Source: Paulinella micropora | Lineage: Eukaryota; Cercozoa; Imbricatea; Euglyphida; Paulinellidae | Assembly: GCA_019918135.1 (NCBI GenBank) | Contig: WBZZ01004158.1 | Span: 251,001-315,000 of the forward strand | Reading direction: 5' to 3' | Length of the DNA: 64,000 bases | Shown: positions 9,434-19,409 of the stretch, piece by piece | Position numbering within the stretch: position 1 is the first letter of the stretch | Layout: every line of letters starts with the position of its first letter | The notes under the pieces: model-generated | Told to the model about the DNA's origin: nothing | Database searches by the model: none | What the model saw: the letters and a program-made list of their open reading frames with translations, nothing else | Translations under genes and position numbers: made by a program

Positions 9434-10165
9434 CTAGCGGGCGCGAGCCCCAGAGCCGTCCCCCTCGTAGCGCTGGGGACCAACCTCTGTCTGGGGGCAG
9501 TCCCAGAGCAAATATCTCTCCCAGCTGGCCGGGTAGTTTGAATCACCGCAGGTGTCGGTGATGACCCAGCCGCGAGTTCCCAGCGTCGGCAGGCTCACGC
9601 ACTGACTGCCCGCGTGGATCTCGTAGTACCAGGAGTTGGCACTCTCCAGGAAGCTGGGCCGAATGGCAAAGACGTCGGTGGCGGCGCGCCAGGGCACCGT
9701 GCCGTCGGCCTCCCCGGTGACTAGCCCGCCCTCGGTAGTAGCCCACACCTTGTGCTGCCCCGCGTTCGCTAGGAGGTGGTACTGGTCGTTACCCAGTGGT
9801 ACAAAAGTAAAAAAGGCCGCGTTGTAGCTCGTCGGTACTACCAGACCGCCGGTCAGTGTCCAGAAGTGCCGGACAAAACCGTCCGGCCAGTAGTAGCGCT
9901 CGTCCCACGAGGCTATTCTGGTTACGCAGTCCTGGCACGGCAGGGATGACAGCCCCTGGTACCACCCGTCCTGGGTGGGTACGCAATTACCAGGATCCAG
10001 GTCGCACGGCGTTAGGCCCCAGGCGCGCTCGTCCGGGCCCCCGCAGCTGTCGGTAGGCTTGTGGTACGAGAAACCCCGCGGGCCAGGGTAGCAGGGCGGG
10101 AGAGTGCCATTGTAGCCACCCCAGGGGCACAGACCGGGGGAAGCCGTCCAGACGCTGCTGCGCAT
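9434..10165 (-). CDS. Cys/Trp-rich, probably extracellular beta-type protein
   Basis: A 243-residue ORF from ATG 10165 on the minus strand. It is unusual here in having few Ala/Arg and many Cys, Trp, Tyr and Gly (CPWGGYNGT, CVPTQDGWY, CQDC near its first 85 residues), an NGT glycosylation site, and a second half of short beta-like repeats (HLLANAGQHKVW, WYYEIHAG). This fits a secreted, disulphide-bonded beta-sandwich or trefoil protein, but I do not recognise the family. No signal peptide follows ATG 10165; the frame is open about 40 bases further upstream to an in-frame TAG, so a 5' exon carrying a leader is possible. Confidence 0.5.
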   Translation of the reverse strand: MRSSVWTASPGLCPWGGYNGTLPPCYPGPRGFSYHKPTDSCGGPDERAWGLTPCDLDPGNCVPTQDGWYQGLSSLPCQDCVTRIASWDERYYWPDGFVRHFWTLTGGLVVPTSYNAAFFTFVPLGNDQYHLLANAGQHKVWATTEGGLVTGEADGTVPWRAATDVFAIRPSFLESANSWYYEIHAGSQCVSLPTLGTRGWVITDTCGDSNYPASWERYLLWDCPQTEVGPQRYEGDGSGARAR

Positions 10166-10531
10166 CGCCGGGTAGGTTTTGTGCCCGCCCTGCAAGCACT
10201 CGCCCCGGTTGGTCTAGTGTGCGGCCCCTCGGGTACGACTTGGGTCAGCAGGGGGTGGCGGGGCCAAGCGGGGCCCCACGGAACGCTGGCCCGCCCCCCT
10301 CCTCCCCCCCCCTCCCTCCCCACCGGCGCGCGGGCGCCTCTCCCTCCCCCCCTTCCCGCCGGCGCACAGGGGCGCCCCCCCCCTGCCCGCGCCCGCCGGC
10401 GCGCGCCGGCTCGTACTGGTGCACCCCCCGCGCGCGCGTCCTCTCCCCCCCCTGGTGAGGGAGGCGCGGGGGCGCCGCGGGCGGGCGGTGCGCTGCGGGG
10501 CGGCGACACAATTCAGCTGGTCGTAACTCGC

Positions 10532-11305
10532 ATGGGACGCCGCCGCCGAGCCTCGAGGCTGGTCCAGCAACAGCAGCAGCAGCAGCAGCGCTTGGCCCCG
10601 CCAGCCCCAGTACCCGACGACCTACTCTCTTCTCCTGCCCCACTCTCCGCTCCCGTGCTGTCCGCTCCCGTGCCCGACTCGCTGGCCGCGCCGCCTGCTT
10701 CCTGCTGCCCCGCCGTCGGGGAAGTGAACGCCGAGCTCGTGATGGCCCTGCTGCCCGGAGTGGACGTGTCGGCGTCGCTGCACACGACGGAGCTCACCCG
10801 CGCCCCAGCCCCGGCGGAGAAGCGGCCGACGCTGGAGCAGGCGCTGGACACCCTCGTGCCTTCCTGTGTGCTCAAACTGCTGGCCTTGGCCGTGCGCCCG
10901 GCCCCGGGGTCCACCTGGCAGTGCGGCTGGCAGGCCTACCGGGGCGGGCGGCTGCTGCTGCGCGGCCGTTTGTCGGACAGGCCGCCGCTAGGCCGCGAGC
11001 TGCCCGGTGGCGCACAACTGGCCCGTAGGCTGAAGCAGCGCCTGGGCATGCTGCTCCGTTTCGAGGAGGCCCTAACGTCGCTGTTGGCCCAGCACCTGAG
11101 CGTGCCAGAGGTGTGCGCGCGTCTGCTCGAGGCAGATCCGGAGCTGGCCCGGGCCACGGACCTGTCGTATGCCGTCTCGGCCGGCGCCGCGGCCACGCGC
11201 CGGCCGGCTACTACTAGGTTCCAGCCGGGCTGGGACTTCCGGCGCGCGAGGCCAGGGAACACTTCGGCCCCTGTCTCCCCGACGGGGCCAGGCAGACTAG
11301 TCTAA
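10532..11305 (+). CDS. Unknown protein with N-terminal poly-Gln tract
   Basis: 257 residues from ATG 10532 (MGRRRRASRLV), followed by an eight-Gln tract encoded by CAG/CAA repeats, then a Pro/Ala/Ser-rich linker (about residues 20-65). A probably folded helical domain follows (about 70-220, containing TLEQALDTLV and RLKQRLGMLL). The basic start could direct nuclear import. No family recognised. Divergent from the Cys-rich gene at 9434-10165 across a C-rich spacer (10166-10531). Confidence 0.5.
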   Translation: MGRRRRASRLVQQQQQQQQRLAPPAPVPDDLLSSPAPLSAPVLSAPVPDSLAAPPASCCPAVGEVNAELVMALLPGVDVSASLHTTELTRAPAPAEKRPTLEQALDTLVPSCVLKLLALAVRPAPGSTWQCGWQAYRGGRLLLRGRLSDRPPLGRELPGGAQLARRLKQRLGMLLRFEEALTSLLAQHLSVPEVCARLLEADPELARATDLSYAVSAGAAATRRPATTRFQPGWDFRRARPGNTSAPVSPTGPGRLV

Positions 11306-11606
11306 GGCCTGCAGCCAAGCCGGGGCAGGAGGGCCGTCGTGACTTCGCCGAAGCCGGAGTAGGAGGTAGGGGGGCTGCGTTTCGCCACGCTGCCCGTGTA
11401 CAGTTTCAGTCAGTCTTTAAAATACCTGTAGGCCAGCCAAGAGAAAAAAAACCGGACCCGGCCGGCGCCGGCCGGCTAGAGGGGAGGGGGGGGGAGATTG
11501 ATTGCTAGGTCCGGGCCGGGGCCCGCCGGCCCCACAGAACCTGCCAGCCGGGTGGCGCCGGCCGGGGCCGGCGGTCGCCGGCCGTGGTGCTTCGGAGCGG
11601 GGGGAG
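11306..11606. other. Convergent intergenic region with GC palindrome
   Basis: Lies between two convergent genes. It contains a strong GC palindrome (GGCCGGCGCCGGCCGGC) near 11459-11476 followed by a G-run, a possible hairpin near transcript ends. No ORF of interest. Confidence 0.4.
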
Positions 11607-14247
11607 TCAGCTCCCTTCCTCTTCCTCCTCTCCCCCGCGGCTCGTGTCCCCGCGGTCCGTGTCCCCGCGGTCCGTGTCCCCGCGGCTCGTGTCCCCGCGG
11701 TCCGTGTCCCCGCGGCTCGTGTCCCCGCGGTCCGTGTCCTCGCGGCTCGTGTCCCCGCGGTCCGTGTCCCCGCGGCCGGGGTCCCCGGCCGGCCGTGGTG
11801 GGGGGTCCCGCCGCGCCAGCTCGGTGCACCGGTCCGTCAGGAACGCCAGCAGCAGCCCGAGCTGCGACGGGTCTAGCGACGCGCACACGGCCGCCACGTG
11901 GCGCAGGTCTCGTTCGGTCTGGGCCGCGCCGCCGGGGGGAGTGCAGCGCACCGCGCCGGGCGGCGGGCCGGGCGCCAGGCCCGCCCGCCACTCGCGGTAG
12001 TCGCGGACCTGGTCGTACCAGAGCTCGCGGTACTGTTCGTCGGCGGCGGCGGGCCCGGCGCCGCGCAGCGCGCTGGACTCGTCGCGCACCCAGCCCCACG
12101 GCAGCGCGAGGCCCACTGGCACGGCGGCCAGCACGAGCACGAGCACGGCGGACGGGGGGGGCAGGTCCAGCAGGCGGTCGGTCCCCACGAACCACGGCCA
12201 GGGCGACAGGTAGGCCGCCAGCGGCACCAGGGCGCACGTGCTCCAGAACAGGGACCACAGCGCCACGTAGCACTCGGTCACGTGGCGGACGTACCACGGC
12301 AGCGGGCCCGCCGGCGGCGGCGCCGGGCGGCTTCCGCGTCGTCCCCGGCGGCCGCCGGCCCCGGGCGCAGGCAGGAGGCCGACGCGGCCGTGCGCTCCAG
12401 CTCCCGGAGGCCCGCGTCCCCCCACGCGTTCTGGCACAGGCGCAGCGCGACCCGGGCCGCCAGCGGCACGCACAGCAGCCAGGACAGCAGGCCGCCGGCG
12501 CCCAGTGCCAGGAGCAGGCACCCCAGGGCCCGGGCGTCCCAGCGCACGAGCAAGGACAGCGGGCCCGTGAGCAGGGCCGGCACGAGGGCGACCGTGCCCA
12601 GCACGCAGCAGCAGGCCGACCAGCAGCACAGGCGGTCCAGCTGCTCGCGGTAGCACCGGACCAGCGGTCGCTCCGCGGCCGCGCCCCACGCCCGCGCCGG
12701 CCCCCAGCACGCGCCGGTGCCGACCGCCCGGACGGACAGGAGGCAGAGGAACAGGAGGCGCAGCCAGTGCAGGGACAGGTTGCGGCCGAGCGCCAGCCGC
12801 CGGAAGTCTCGCTTGACCACGCGCCATTCGCGGCACTCGGCCTCCAACGCCGCGTCGTCCGGGGCGCCGGCCGCCGCCAGCTCGCGCCGCAGCTCGGGCC
12901 TGGCCACGAGCGGGCGCGGCAGCGCCCAGCAGGTCTGGCGCGCGATCTCCTCCCGCACCAGCCGCGCGCCCGCCAGCAGGCGCAGCCCGGCGCCGGGGCG
13001 GGGGGCTCCGCCGGGCCCACCGCGCGCGCCGCCTCCTGGGCCAGGGCCAGCACCCGCCGCAGGTCGGCCGGCACGGAGCCCTCCGGGCTGGCCGGGTGTG
13101 CCGCGGCGGTGATGAGCAACCAGGCGGGCCCGAGCGGGTCGCCGCCCCACAGCGCCGCCAGCCACGCCAGGGGGTCGGCCGTGGTCAGGTTGGGCAGCGC
13201 GAGCCGGGCGCACCCCGCCGAGCTGTTGGCGCGCGGGCAGGCCCAGGCACAGCTCAGGCCCGTGGTCCGGTCGGTGTACCACACCCACGTGCGCCCGGCC
13301 CCGGCCGCTCCCAGCGGCAGGTGGAGGCTGGTGCGCGCGGGGGCGGCCTGGTGCGGGTACCAGGCGTGCCGGTACACCCACGGGGGGGTCCGGGCGACCT
13401 CGGCCACCGCCGGCCAGGGGACGGCCGACGAGGGACAGTCGCCGGCGCCCCACAGGTCGCGGGCCCAGGGCGGCAGCGAGGCTAGCTCGGCGGGCGCGGC
13501 GGCCCAGACCTCGAGCCGCCAGGGCGCGGCGTCCGGCGAGTGGCCGCCCCCGGCGGGGGGCCCGGCGCTCTGCGCCAGGACCCACTGCAGGTCCTCGCGC
13601 AGGCCGGCCAGGCTGTGCGGCGGCAGCAGGGGCGGCCCGCCCCAGAACAGCCACGCGACCAGGCACAGGTGCTGCACGGCCGAGTACACGAGCATCGCGC
13701 CGACGAACAGGCGCAGCTGCGCCAGGGAACCCACGTACCGGATCAGCAGGTACACCGACGGGGTGGCCTCGTCCGCTTGCGCCGACCAGTCCTCGTGCAC
13801 GTCCAGCCAGCACAGCATCTCGTACAAAGCCAGGTAGCGGCTGCCGTTAGCGACCAGTGCCAGCAGCAGCAGGGCGGGCGCGTTGTACTGGAACATGAAG
13901 GCCTCGCAGAAGGTCACCACGAACAGCAGGTACGTCAGGCCCGGGGCCCCTTCCCGGTACAGCCACGAGTGCACGTAGCGCACGTCGTAGTGCCCGACGC
14001 CGCACGCGGCCCGCCACGACGCGGGCAGGCGCAGGCACAGGCACAGGAACAGCAGCCCCAGGCCCTGGGCCACACACCACAACACCGCGGCCGCGAGCCA
14101 GACGACCTCGGCCCCCGCCGCGCTCCCCGGCGCCGTCCGCGCGAGCAGGATAGCCGTAAACAGGGTCCACGCCCCCAGGGCGGTCCCTTGGTACCGACAA
14201 AACCGCCGCAGGTGCAGGGGCGCTCGTTGGCACACTTGCTGGTACAT
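11607..14247 (-). CDS. Multi-pass membrane protein with C-terminal RGD repeats, two frame breaks
   Basis: Start ATG 14247 (MYQQVCQR). The first frame encodes several hydrophobic helices (around ALGAWTLFTAILLA, VVWLAAAVLWCVA, GLTYLLFVVTFCEAF, LRLFVGAMLVYSA), then a large soluble, probably luminal or extracellular domain with NSS and NLT glycosylation sites. Coding shifts frame near 13000 (GC-rich run) and again near 12310; further membrane helices follow (LLFLCLLSVRAV, LVPALLTGPLSLLV, VLVLVLAAVPVG). The C-terminus is about ten DTDRG/DTSRG units ending in an acidic EEEEE tail. Its layout (membrane N-terminus, large soluble part) loosely resembles the gene at 50935. Function unknown; frame breaks are of the homopolymer type seen elsewhere. 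Confidence 0.55.
11639..11790 (-). repeat. 15-bp coding repeat encoding (R-G-D-T-D/S)n
   Basis: About ten tandem units of CCGCGGTCCGTGTCC / CCGCGGCTCGTGTCC on the plus strand, encoding repeated RGDTD and RGDTS on the minus strand. Eight RGD tripeptides are present; one unit reads RED. Confidence 0.85.
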
Positions 14248-14584
14248 GCGCCGCCGCGACCACACTCACGCTGGTTTTAACTAGGCAGCCCGGGCGCGAG
14301 CGGCCAGAACCCGGCCAGAGCCCGGCCGGGGGGGGGAGAGGCCGTCCCTTCCTCGCGGGAGAGGGGAGGAGAAGAAGAAGAAGGGGGGGTGAGTGTGGTC
14401 CGGCCAGCGGCAGCCCTCTCCCCCCTGGTGGCCCCACGGCTCCGCCGACGGGAGAGGGAGGCCCCCCCGGACGGACACCAGCTGCGCGCGCACCGGCCAG
14501 GATCTCCTCCTCCCCCCTTTCCAAGCCCTGGCCGTGCACCCGGGGCCATGGCCTGGGGACGGCGCAGTGTCCGCAGGCGTCAGC

Positions 14585-14790
14585 CACCTGCCCCCGGCAG
14601 TGCCGGACGTGGTGACCGGCTTCCGGCCGTGCCGGGTGTGGTGGATGACCCCGGTCCGAGGAGGCTCTCGCTACGACGGCACCCGGCTGCACCGGACAGG
14701 GCGCTTTTTAAAACTCCGGTGCTCCTCACTCCGGCTGCCGGGCTACAGTCTGGGGGGTTGGCCTTTCTTTTTTTACTGAGACAGACTAGC
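14585..14790. other. Flank duplicated at 17395-17600
   Basis: Sequence near-matching 17395-17600, including the shared block ACTCCGGCTGCCGGGCTACA followed by a T-rich run. In both places it sits just beyond the 3' end of an F-box gene, marking the border of a tandem duplication. No gene here; 14248-14584 is GC- and purine-rich with no supported feature. Confidence 0.7.
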
Positions 14791-14794
14791 AGAA

Positions 14795-15541
14795 CTTGTC
14801 TGCCCCGTTTTTACCCCGAAACGGGCCGGCAACCCGAAACGGGCCGGCAGCCCGTTTGGCTGGCCCGTTTTTGGCCGGAAACGGGCCGGCAGCCCGTTTT
14901 CAACCCAAGACGGGCCGGCAGCCCGTTTTGGGCGGGCTGGTCTTGCCGACAGGCTGCCGGACCGAAACGGGCCGGCAGCCCGTTTGGCTGGCCCGTTTTT
15001 GGCCGGAAACGGGCCGGCAGCCCGTTTTCAACCCAAGACGGGCCGGCAGCCCGTTTTGGGCGGGCTGGTCTTGCCGACAGGCTGCCGGACCGAAACGGGC
15101 CGGCAGCCCGTTTGGCTGGCCCGTTTTTGGCCGGAAACGGGCCGGCAGCCCGTTTTCAACCCAAGACGGGCCGGCAGCCCGTTTTGGGCGGGCTGGTCTT
15201 GCCGACAGGCTGCCGGACCGAAACGGGCCGGCAGCCCGTTTGGCTGGCCCGTTTTTGGCCGGAAACGGGCCGGCAGCCCGTTTTCAACCCAAGACGGGCC
15301 GGCAGCCCGTTTTGGGCGGGCTGGTCTTGCCGACAGGCTGCCGGACCGAAACGGGCCGGCAGCCCGTTTGGCTGGCCCGTTTTTGGCCGGAAACGGGCCG
15401 GCAGCCCGTTTTCAACCCAAGACGGGCCGGCAGCCCGTTTTGGGCGGGCTGGTCTTGCCGACAGGCTGCCGGACCGAAACGGGCCGGCAGCCCGTTTGGC
15501 TGGCCCGTTTTTGGCCGGAAACGGGCCGGCAGCCCGTTTCA
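14795..15541. repeat. 128-bp palindrome-rich satellite, about 5.7 copies
   Basis: Nearly identical 128-bp units (ACCGAAACGGG at 14961, 15089 and 15217). Each unit carries three copies of the imperfect palindrome ACGGGCCGGCAGCCCGT, able to form hairpins. The array begins after AGAACTTG and ends in the last bases of the F-box gene, whose TGA stop is formed at the junction. The equivalent site of the second F-box copy (about 17590-17610) lacks the array, so it looks inserted. Long ORFs through it are by-products of the repeat. Confidence 0.95.
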
Positions 15542-16819
15542 GAGCGCAATCACGTGGCTACCTTCGAACGGGTTGCGGGCGGTGGCTACCCAGCCCTGAA
15601 ACCGGCCTCCCCACTGGGTCTGCACGAGTTCTTCGCTAAAGGCAAAAGCCAACGGCGCCAGTCGAGGCCCTTCATACTCGAGCACTGGCCAGATCAGCTG
15701 CTGGTGGAAGGGCCGCGCGTTCCACTCGAGGTACCGCACCAACGCGGGCGCCCACACGAACGAGGCTTGCTCCGCCACGGGGCGGGGGAGCCCCTCCACT
15801 TCCAGGTAGCTGCCGTCCGCCTGCCTCGCGAGCTCGACGCCCTGGCGCGAGTACTGGCAGCCCTTGACGGCCCGCAGCACCGAGCCGTCGCCCAACGCGT
15901 GGCTCAACGCAGCGCCCACCTCTACTTCGCTGCCGAGGCCCGTGACCGCGCTCACCACCCCATTCCCGAGGAGGACGAGCGTCTGGGGTGACCACCACTG
16001 CCGCGGAGCGCGGAAGCGCCTGCTCGGGCCACACAGCGGCCCGAGTGGGGGCGGGATCTGCCCGCCGGTCGTGGCCTGGCCGCGGCGGTGAAGCCCAGCC
16101 TGCCGCACGGCAGCCGGACCCTGAGTGACCTCCACTCGTGGTGTGCCGACAGGAACGAGGGAGCGCGGGCGGCCAGCAGCTTCTGTGTCAGGACCAGGAG
16201 TTCTCGTGCGTCACAGTGCCGGGCCAAGTACCACGCGACGGCCTCGCTGTGTACGTACACGTGAATAGCGCCCCACTCGTCCTCGGGGCCCCCTTCGGCC
16301 ACGTACAGCCCCCCCGCCTCCTTGCGCAGTCGCTGCCCGGCCGGCGAGAGCCAGCCCGGGAACAGCGTGGGCAGGCGGGCCACCTGCGCCGGGGCGAATA
16401 ACGCGGTCAGGGTGCGTTCGGTAAACAGCTCGTCGTCACGCCCGGTAGCAAACACACTGCGCACTCGGCCCTGCTCCCACCACACGGGCTCGTCCATGGC
16501 GGCGAACAGGCGCTTGAGCAACACGAAGTTGTACAGCCGGGAGTCATGGTAGCAGCCCGGGAGGAATTGCACGGCGTGGTGCCAGCTCTGGCTCACGAGC
16601 GCGAGCGTCCCCACCACCCGGCGGTTGGCCAGCCGTGGCTCTGGCCGAGCCGGCGCGGCTAAGTGTACGACAAACGCCAAGAGGTGGCGCAGCAGGTCGG
16701 TGCCGAGGGCGCGGAACCCAGCGCCGCTGGCACGGCTGGCGGTCGGGCGGTGGTGTGGTCGGCGCAGCGTACGGGTGGAAGCGGTGCGGCTGGCGGCGGG
16801 GTGTGGTAGGTCTAGGCAT
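15539..16819 (-). CDS. F-box protein, copy 1, frame broken
   Basis: Predicted substrate receptor for host SCF ubiquitin ligases. The F-box lies near 16570-16730: ALGTDLLRHLLAFVVHL...NRRVVGTLALVSQSWHHAV. A roughly 300-residue unknown domain follows, rich in Trp/Tyr/Leu (FLPGCYHDSRLYNFVLLKRL, VYVHSEAVAWYLARH). The frame shifts near 15970-16060, after which the C-terminal part (FGAP to GSHVIAL) is read in another frame. ATG 16819 opens a different frame (MPRPTTPRRQP) whose sequence is also conserved in copy 2, so the N-terminus may involve a tiny intron or an old frameshift. Paralogue of the gene at 17606-18926. Confidence 0.7.
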
Positions 16820-17129
16820 GGTTGTACTTGGTGGCTTCGTGCCGTCACCTTTTGTGCCAGCGCCACGACGGAGCGCAGCCGGGTGGGAGGGGGCACGCGC
16901 CCCTCCCCCTCCTCGCGCGCCAGGTGCGCGCGCGGCGCCAGGTGCACACGCACCGGTGCAGGTGTGCGCCGCCTATCGCGCGCGCGGCGCCTCTCCCCCT
17001 GGCGCCGCCGCGGCCTTGCCACCGCGGCCTCGCCGCCGCTGCCTCGCCACTGCCGGGTACCGTCCCTACGGGTAACAGAGCACGTCGAGGCGGAGCCGGG
17101 CGGGGAGGAGGACTGGAGCCGGAGGCTTG

Positions 17130-17370
17130 CTTGGAGCAATACCTCTCTACACTGAGAGCCTCGAGGTCGACGGGTGCAAGCCGGGGGGAAGGCCACTGCT
17201 TCTCCCCTAGGCACCACCGCCACGGGGAGAGGGGCGGGCCCTGGAGGAGGTTTTGACCGACCGAGGCTCTACCCCAGGCTGAACGCTCTCCGGAGGCCAC
17301 GTGGGGCTGACACCGACCCAAGGCCTTGACTGGCCTTCGCTGGTCCACGCCACCAGCCGGACGTGTTCCT
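17130..17370 (+). pseudogene. Relic of the 'CxxCxxC' family gene (cf. 19410-21105)
   Basis: Degenerate copy of about 20530-20755. Shared blocks include CGGGCCCTGGAGG, TTTTGAC, CTCTCCGGA-GCCACGTGG, CTGACACCGACC and CACCAGCCGGACG (TACCAGCCGGACG in the intact copy), in the same order with small gaps. It is not open in frame and lacks the 5' two-thirds of the gene. It sits between the two F-box genes exactly where a duplicated unit would place it. The rest of 16820-17605 is GC-rich leader of copy 1 and the duplicated flank of copy 2. Confidence 0.7.
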
Positions 17371-17605
17371 TTTCCCCCCAAGATGGCACACTAGGTTATC
17401 GCAACCGGCCTTCCTCCCCTGGCTGTACCGGACGTGCTTGGACCCCGAAGTAAGCAGCGGGCTCCCGCTACGAACGCACCCGGCCCCCGGCCTTACTAAA
17501 CAGAGCGTTTTTTTACTCCGGGCCCCTAACTCCGGCTGCCGGGCTACAGTCTGGGAATTGACATTTTTTTTAATGAAATAGAGAACTTGGTGGCTCAGAG
17601 TGCAA

Positions 17606-18926
17606 TCAGAGTGCAATCACGTGGCTACCTTCGAAAGGGTTGCGAGCGGTGGCTACCCAGCCCTTAAACTTGCCCCCCCACTGACTCAGCACGAGTTCCT
17701 GGCTAAAGGCAAAGGCTAGCGGCGCCAGCCGAGGGCCTTCATACTCGAGCACGTCCCAGATCAGCTGCTGGTGCCAGGGCCGCGCGTTCCACTCGAGGTA
17801 CTGCACCAACGCGGGCGCCCACACGAACGCTGCTTGCTCCACCACGGGGCGGGGGCTCCGCCCACTTCCTGGTAGCTGCCGTCCGCCTGCCTCACGAGCT
17901 CGACGCCCTGGCGCGAGTACTGGCAGCCCTTGACGGCCCGCAGCACCGAACCGTCGCCCAACGCGTGCGTCAGCGCCACGCCAACACCTACCTCGCTGCC
18001 GAGGCCCGTGACCGCACTCACCACCCCGTGGCCAATCAAAACGAGCTGCTGTGGCGACCACCACTGCAGCGGAGCGTGGAAGCGCCTCCGCGGGACGCGC
18101 AGCGGCCTAGGGACCCGCGGCGGCCTGGGGGGCGCGTGCTGGCCGGCCGGCCGCTGCCGGGCCGCGGTGGCGGAGCCCAGCGTGCCGCACGGCCACCGGA
18201 CCCTGAGCGACCTCCACTCGTGGTGCGCAGACAGGAAAGAGGGCGCGTTGGTCGCCAGTAGCTGTTGCGTCAGGAACAGGAGTTCTTCCGCGTCACGGTG
18301 CCTGGCCAGGTACCAGGCGACGGCCTCGCTGTGTACGTACACGGTAGTAGTCGCGCCGTCGGCCTCCTCGAAGCGCCCCTCTGCCACGTACAAACGCCGC
18401 TCTTCCCGGCGCAGCCGCTGCCCGTCCGGCAAGAGCCAGCCCGGGAACAGCGTCGGCACGCGGGCCACCTGCGCCGGGGCGAATAGCGCGGTCACGGCGC
18501 CCTCGGCCAGCAGCTCGTCGTCGCGCCCGGTAGCAAACACGGTGCTCACGCGGGCCGGTTCCCACCACCTGGGCTCGTCCATGGCGGCGAACAGGCGCTT
18601 GAGTAACACGAAGTTGTACAGCAGGGAGTCACGGTAGCAGCCCGGGAGGAATTGCACGGCGTGGTGCCAGCTCCTGTCCACGAGCGCGAGCGTCCCCACC
18701 ACCCGGCGGTTGGCCAGCCTGGGCTCCGGCCTAGCCGGCGCGGCTAGGTGGACCGCGAACGCCAAGATGTGGCGCAGCAGGTCGGTGCCGAGGGCGCAGA
18801 ACCCAGTGCCGCCAGAGCGGCCAGCGGCGGCGGTCGGGCGGTCGCGGCCGGTGCCTTGGCGCTTGGCGCGGGGTACGGGTGGAAGCGGCGCGGCTGGCGG
18901 CGGGAGTTGGTGGCCTTCTTCAGCAT
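17606..18926 (-). CDS. F-box protein, copy 2, frame broken
   Basis: Close paralogue of copy 1, with the F-box ALGTDLLRHILAFAVHL...NRRVVGTLALVDRSWHHAV near 18650-18790 and the same downstream domain through to the identical ending GSHVIAL. One frame break near 17850-17870 in a G/C-run; the last 85 residues are read in the next frame. ATG 18926 (MLKKATNSRRQP) starts the conserved alternative N-terminal frame also seen in copy 1. The region 18927-19409 separates it from the divergent 19410 gene and shows only GC-rich leader sequence. Expected role: recruiting targets to host SCF ligase. Confidence 0.7.
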
Positions 18927-19409
18927 AGCGGTGTTGGGGTACTTGGACTGGGGGCAGGGAGATCTTTTGTGCCAGAGCCACGGCGGTACGCAGCCGAGAG
19001 GGGGGCGCGCGCTCCCCGGCGTGCGCCCGTCGCCATGCGCCGCAGCGGACGCGCGCGCCGACAGACACGGGGGGGGGGGCGCCACACACGTGGACGCGTG
19101 ACCGCGCGCGCGTGGTCACGTTGGTAGGGGGCGGCGCGCGCCGTCGGGGACGCGCCGTCGGGGAGAGGGCGCCCCACACACGGCCATGTGAGCCCGCGCG
19201 CGCGGTCACACGGACGAGACGAGGAAGGGGGCGGTGTCGTCGGGGGGGGGGGCGCACCGGGCACGTGACCGGGCGCGGGAGAGGAGAGCCTGCCCCCGGC
19301 CCGGCCGCTTCCTTCTGCCCCCCCCTCTCCCCCCTGCCACGATTCCCCGCGGCACTGCTCCCGTGGCGCGGGAGTGACAGTACTAGGCCAAAGCGTTGCG
19401 TGCGGGTTC

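Noticed and set aside
14389-15639. A 416-codon plus-strand ORF and two parallel long ORFs through the 128-bp array
   Set aside because: All three frames are open because the repeat lacks stops in any of them. The unit is palindromic satellite DNA, and the paralogous locus lacks it.
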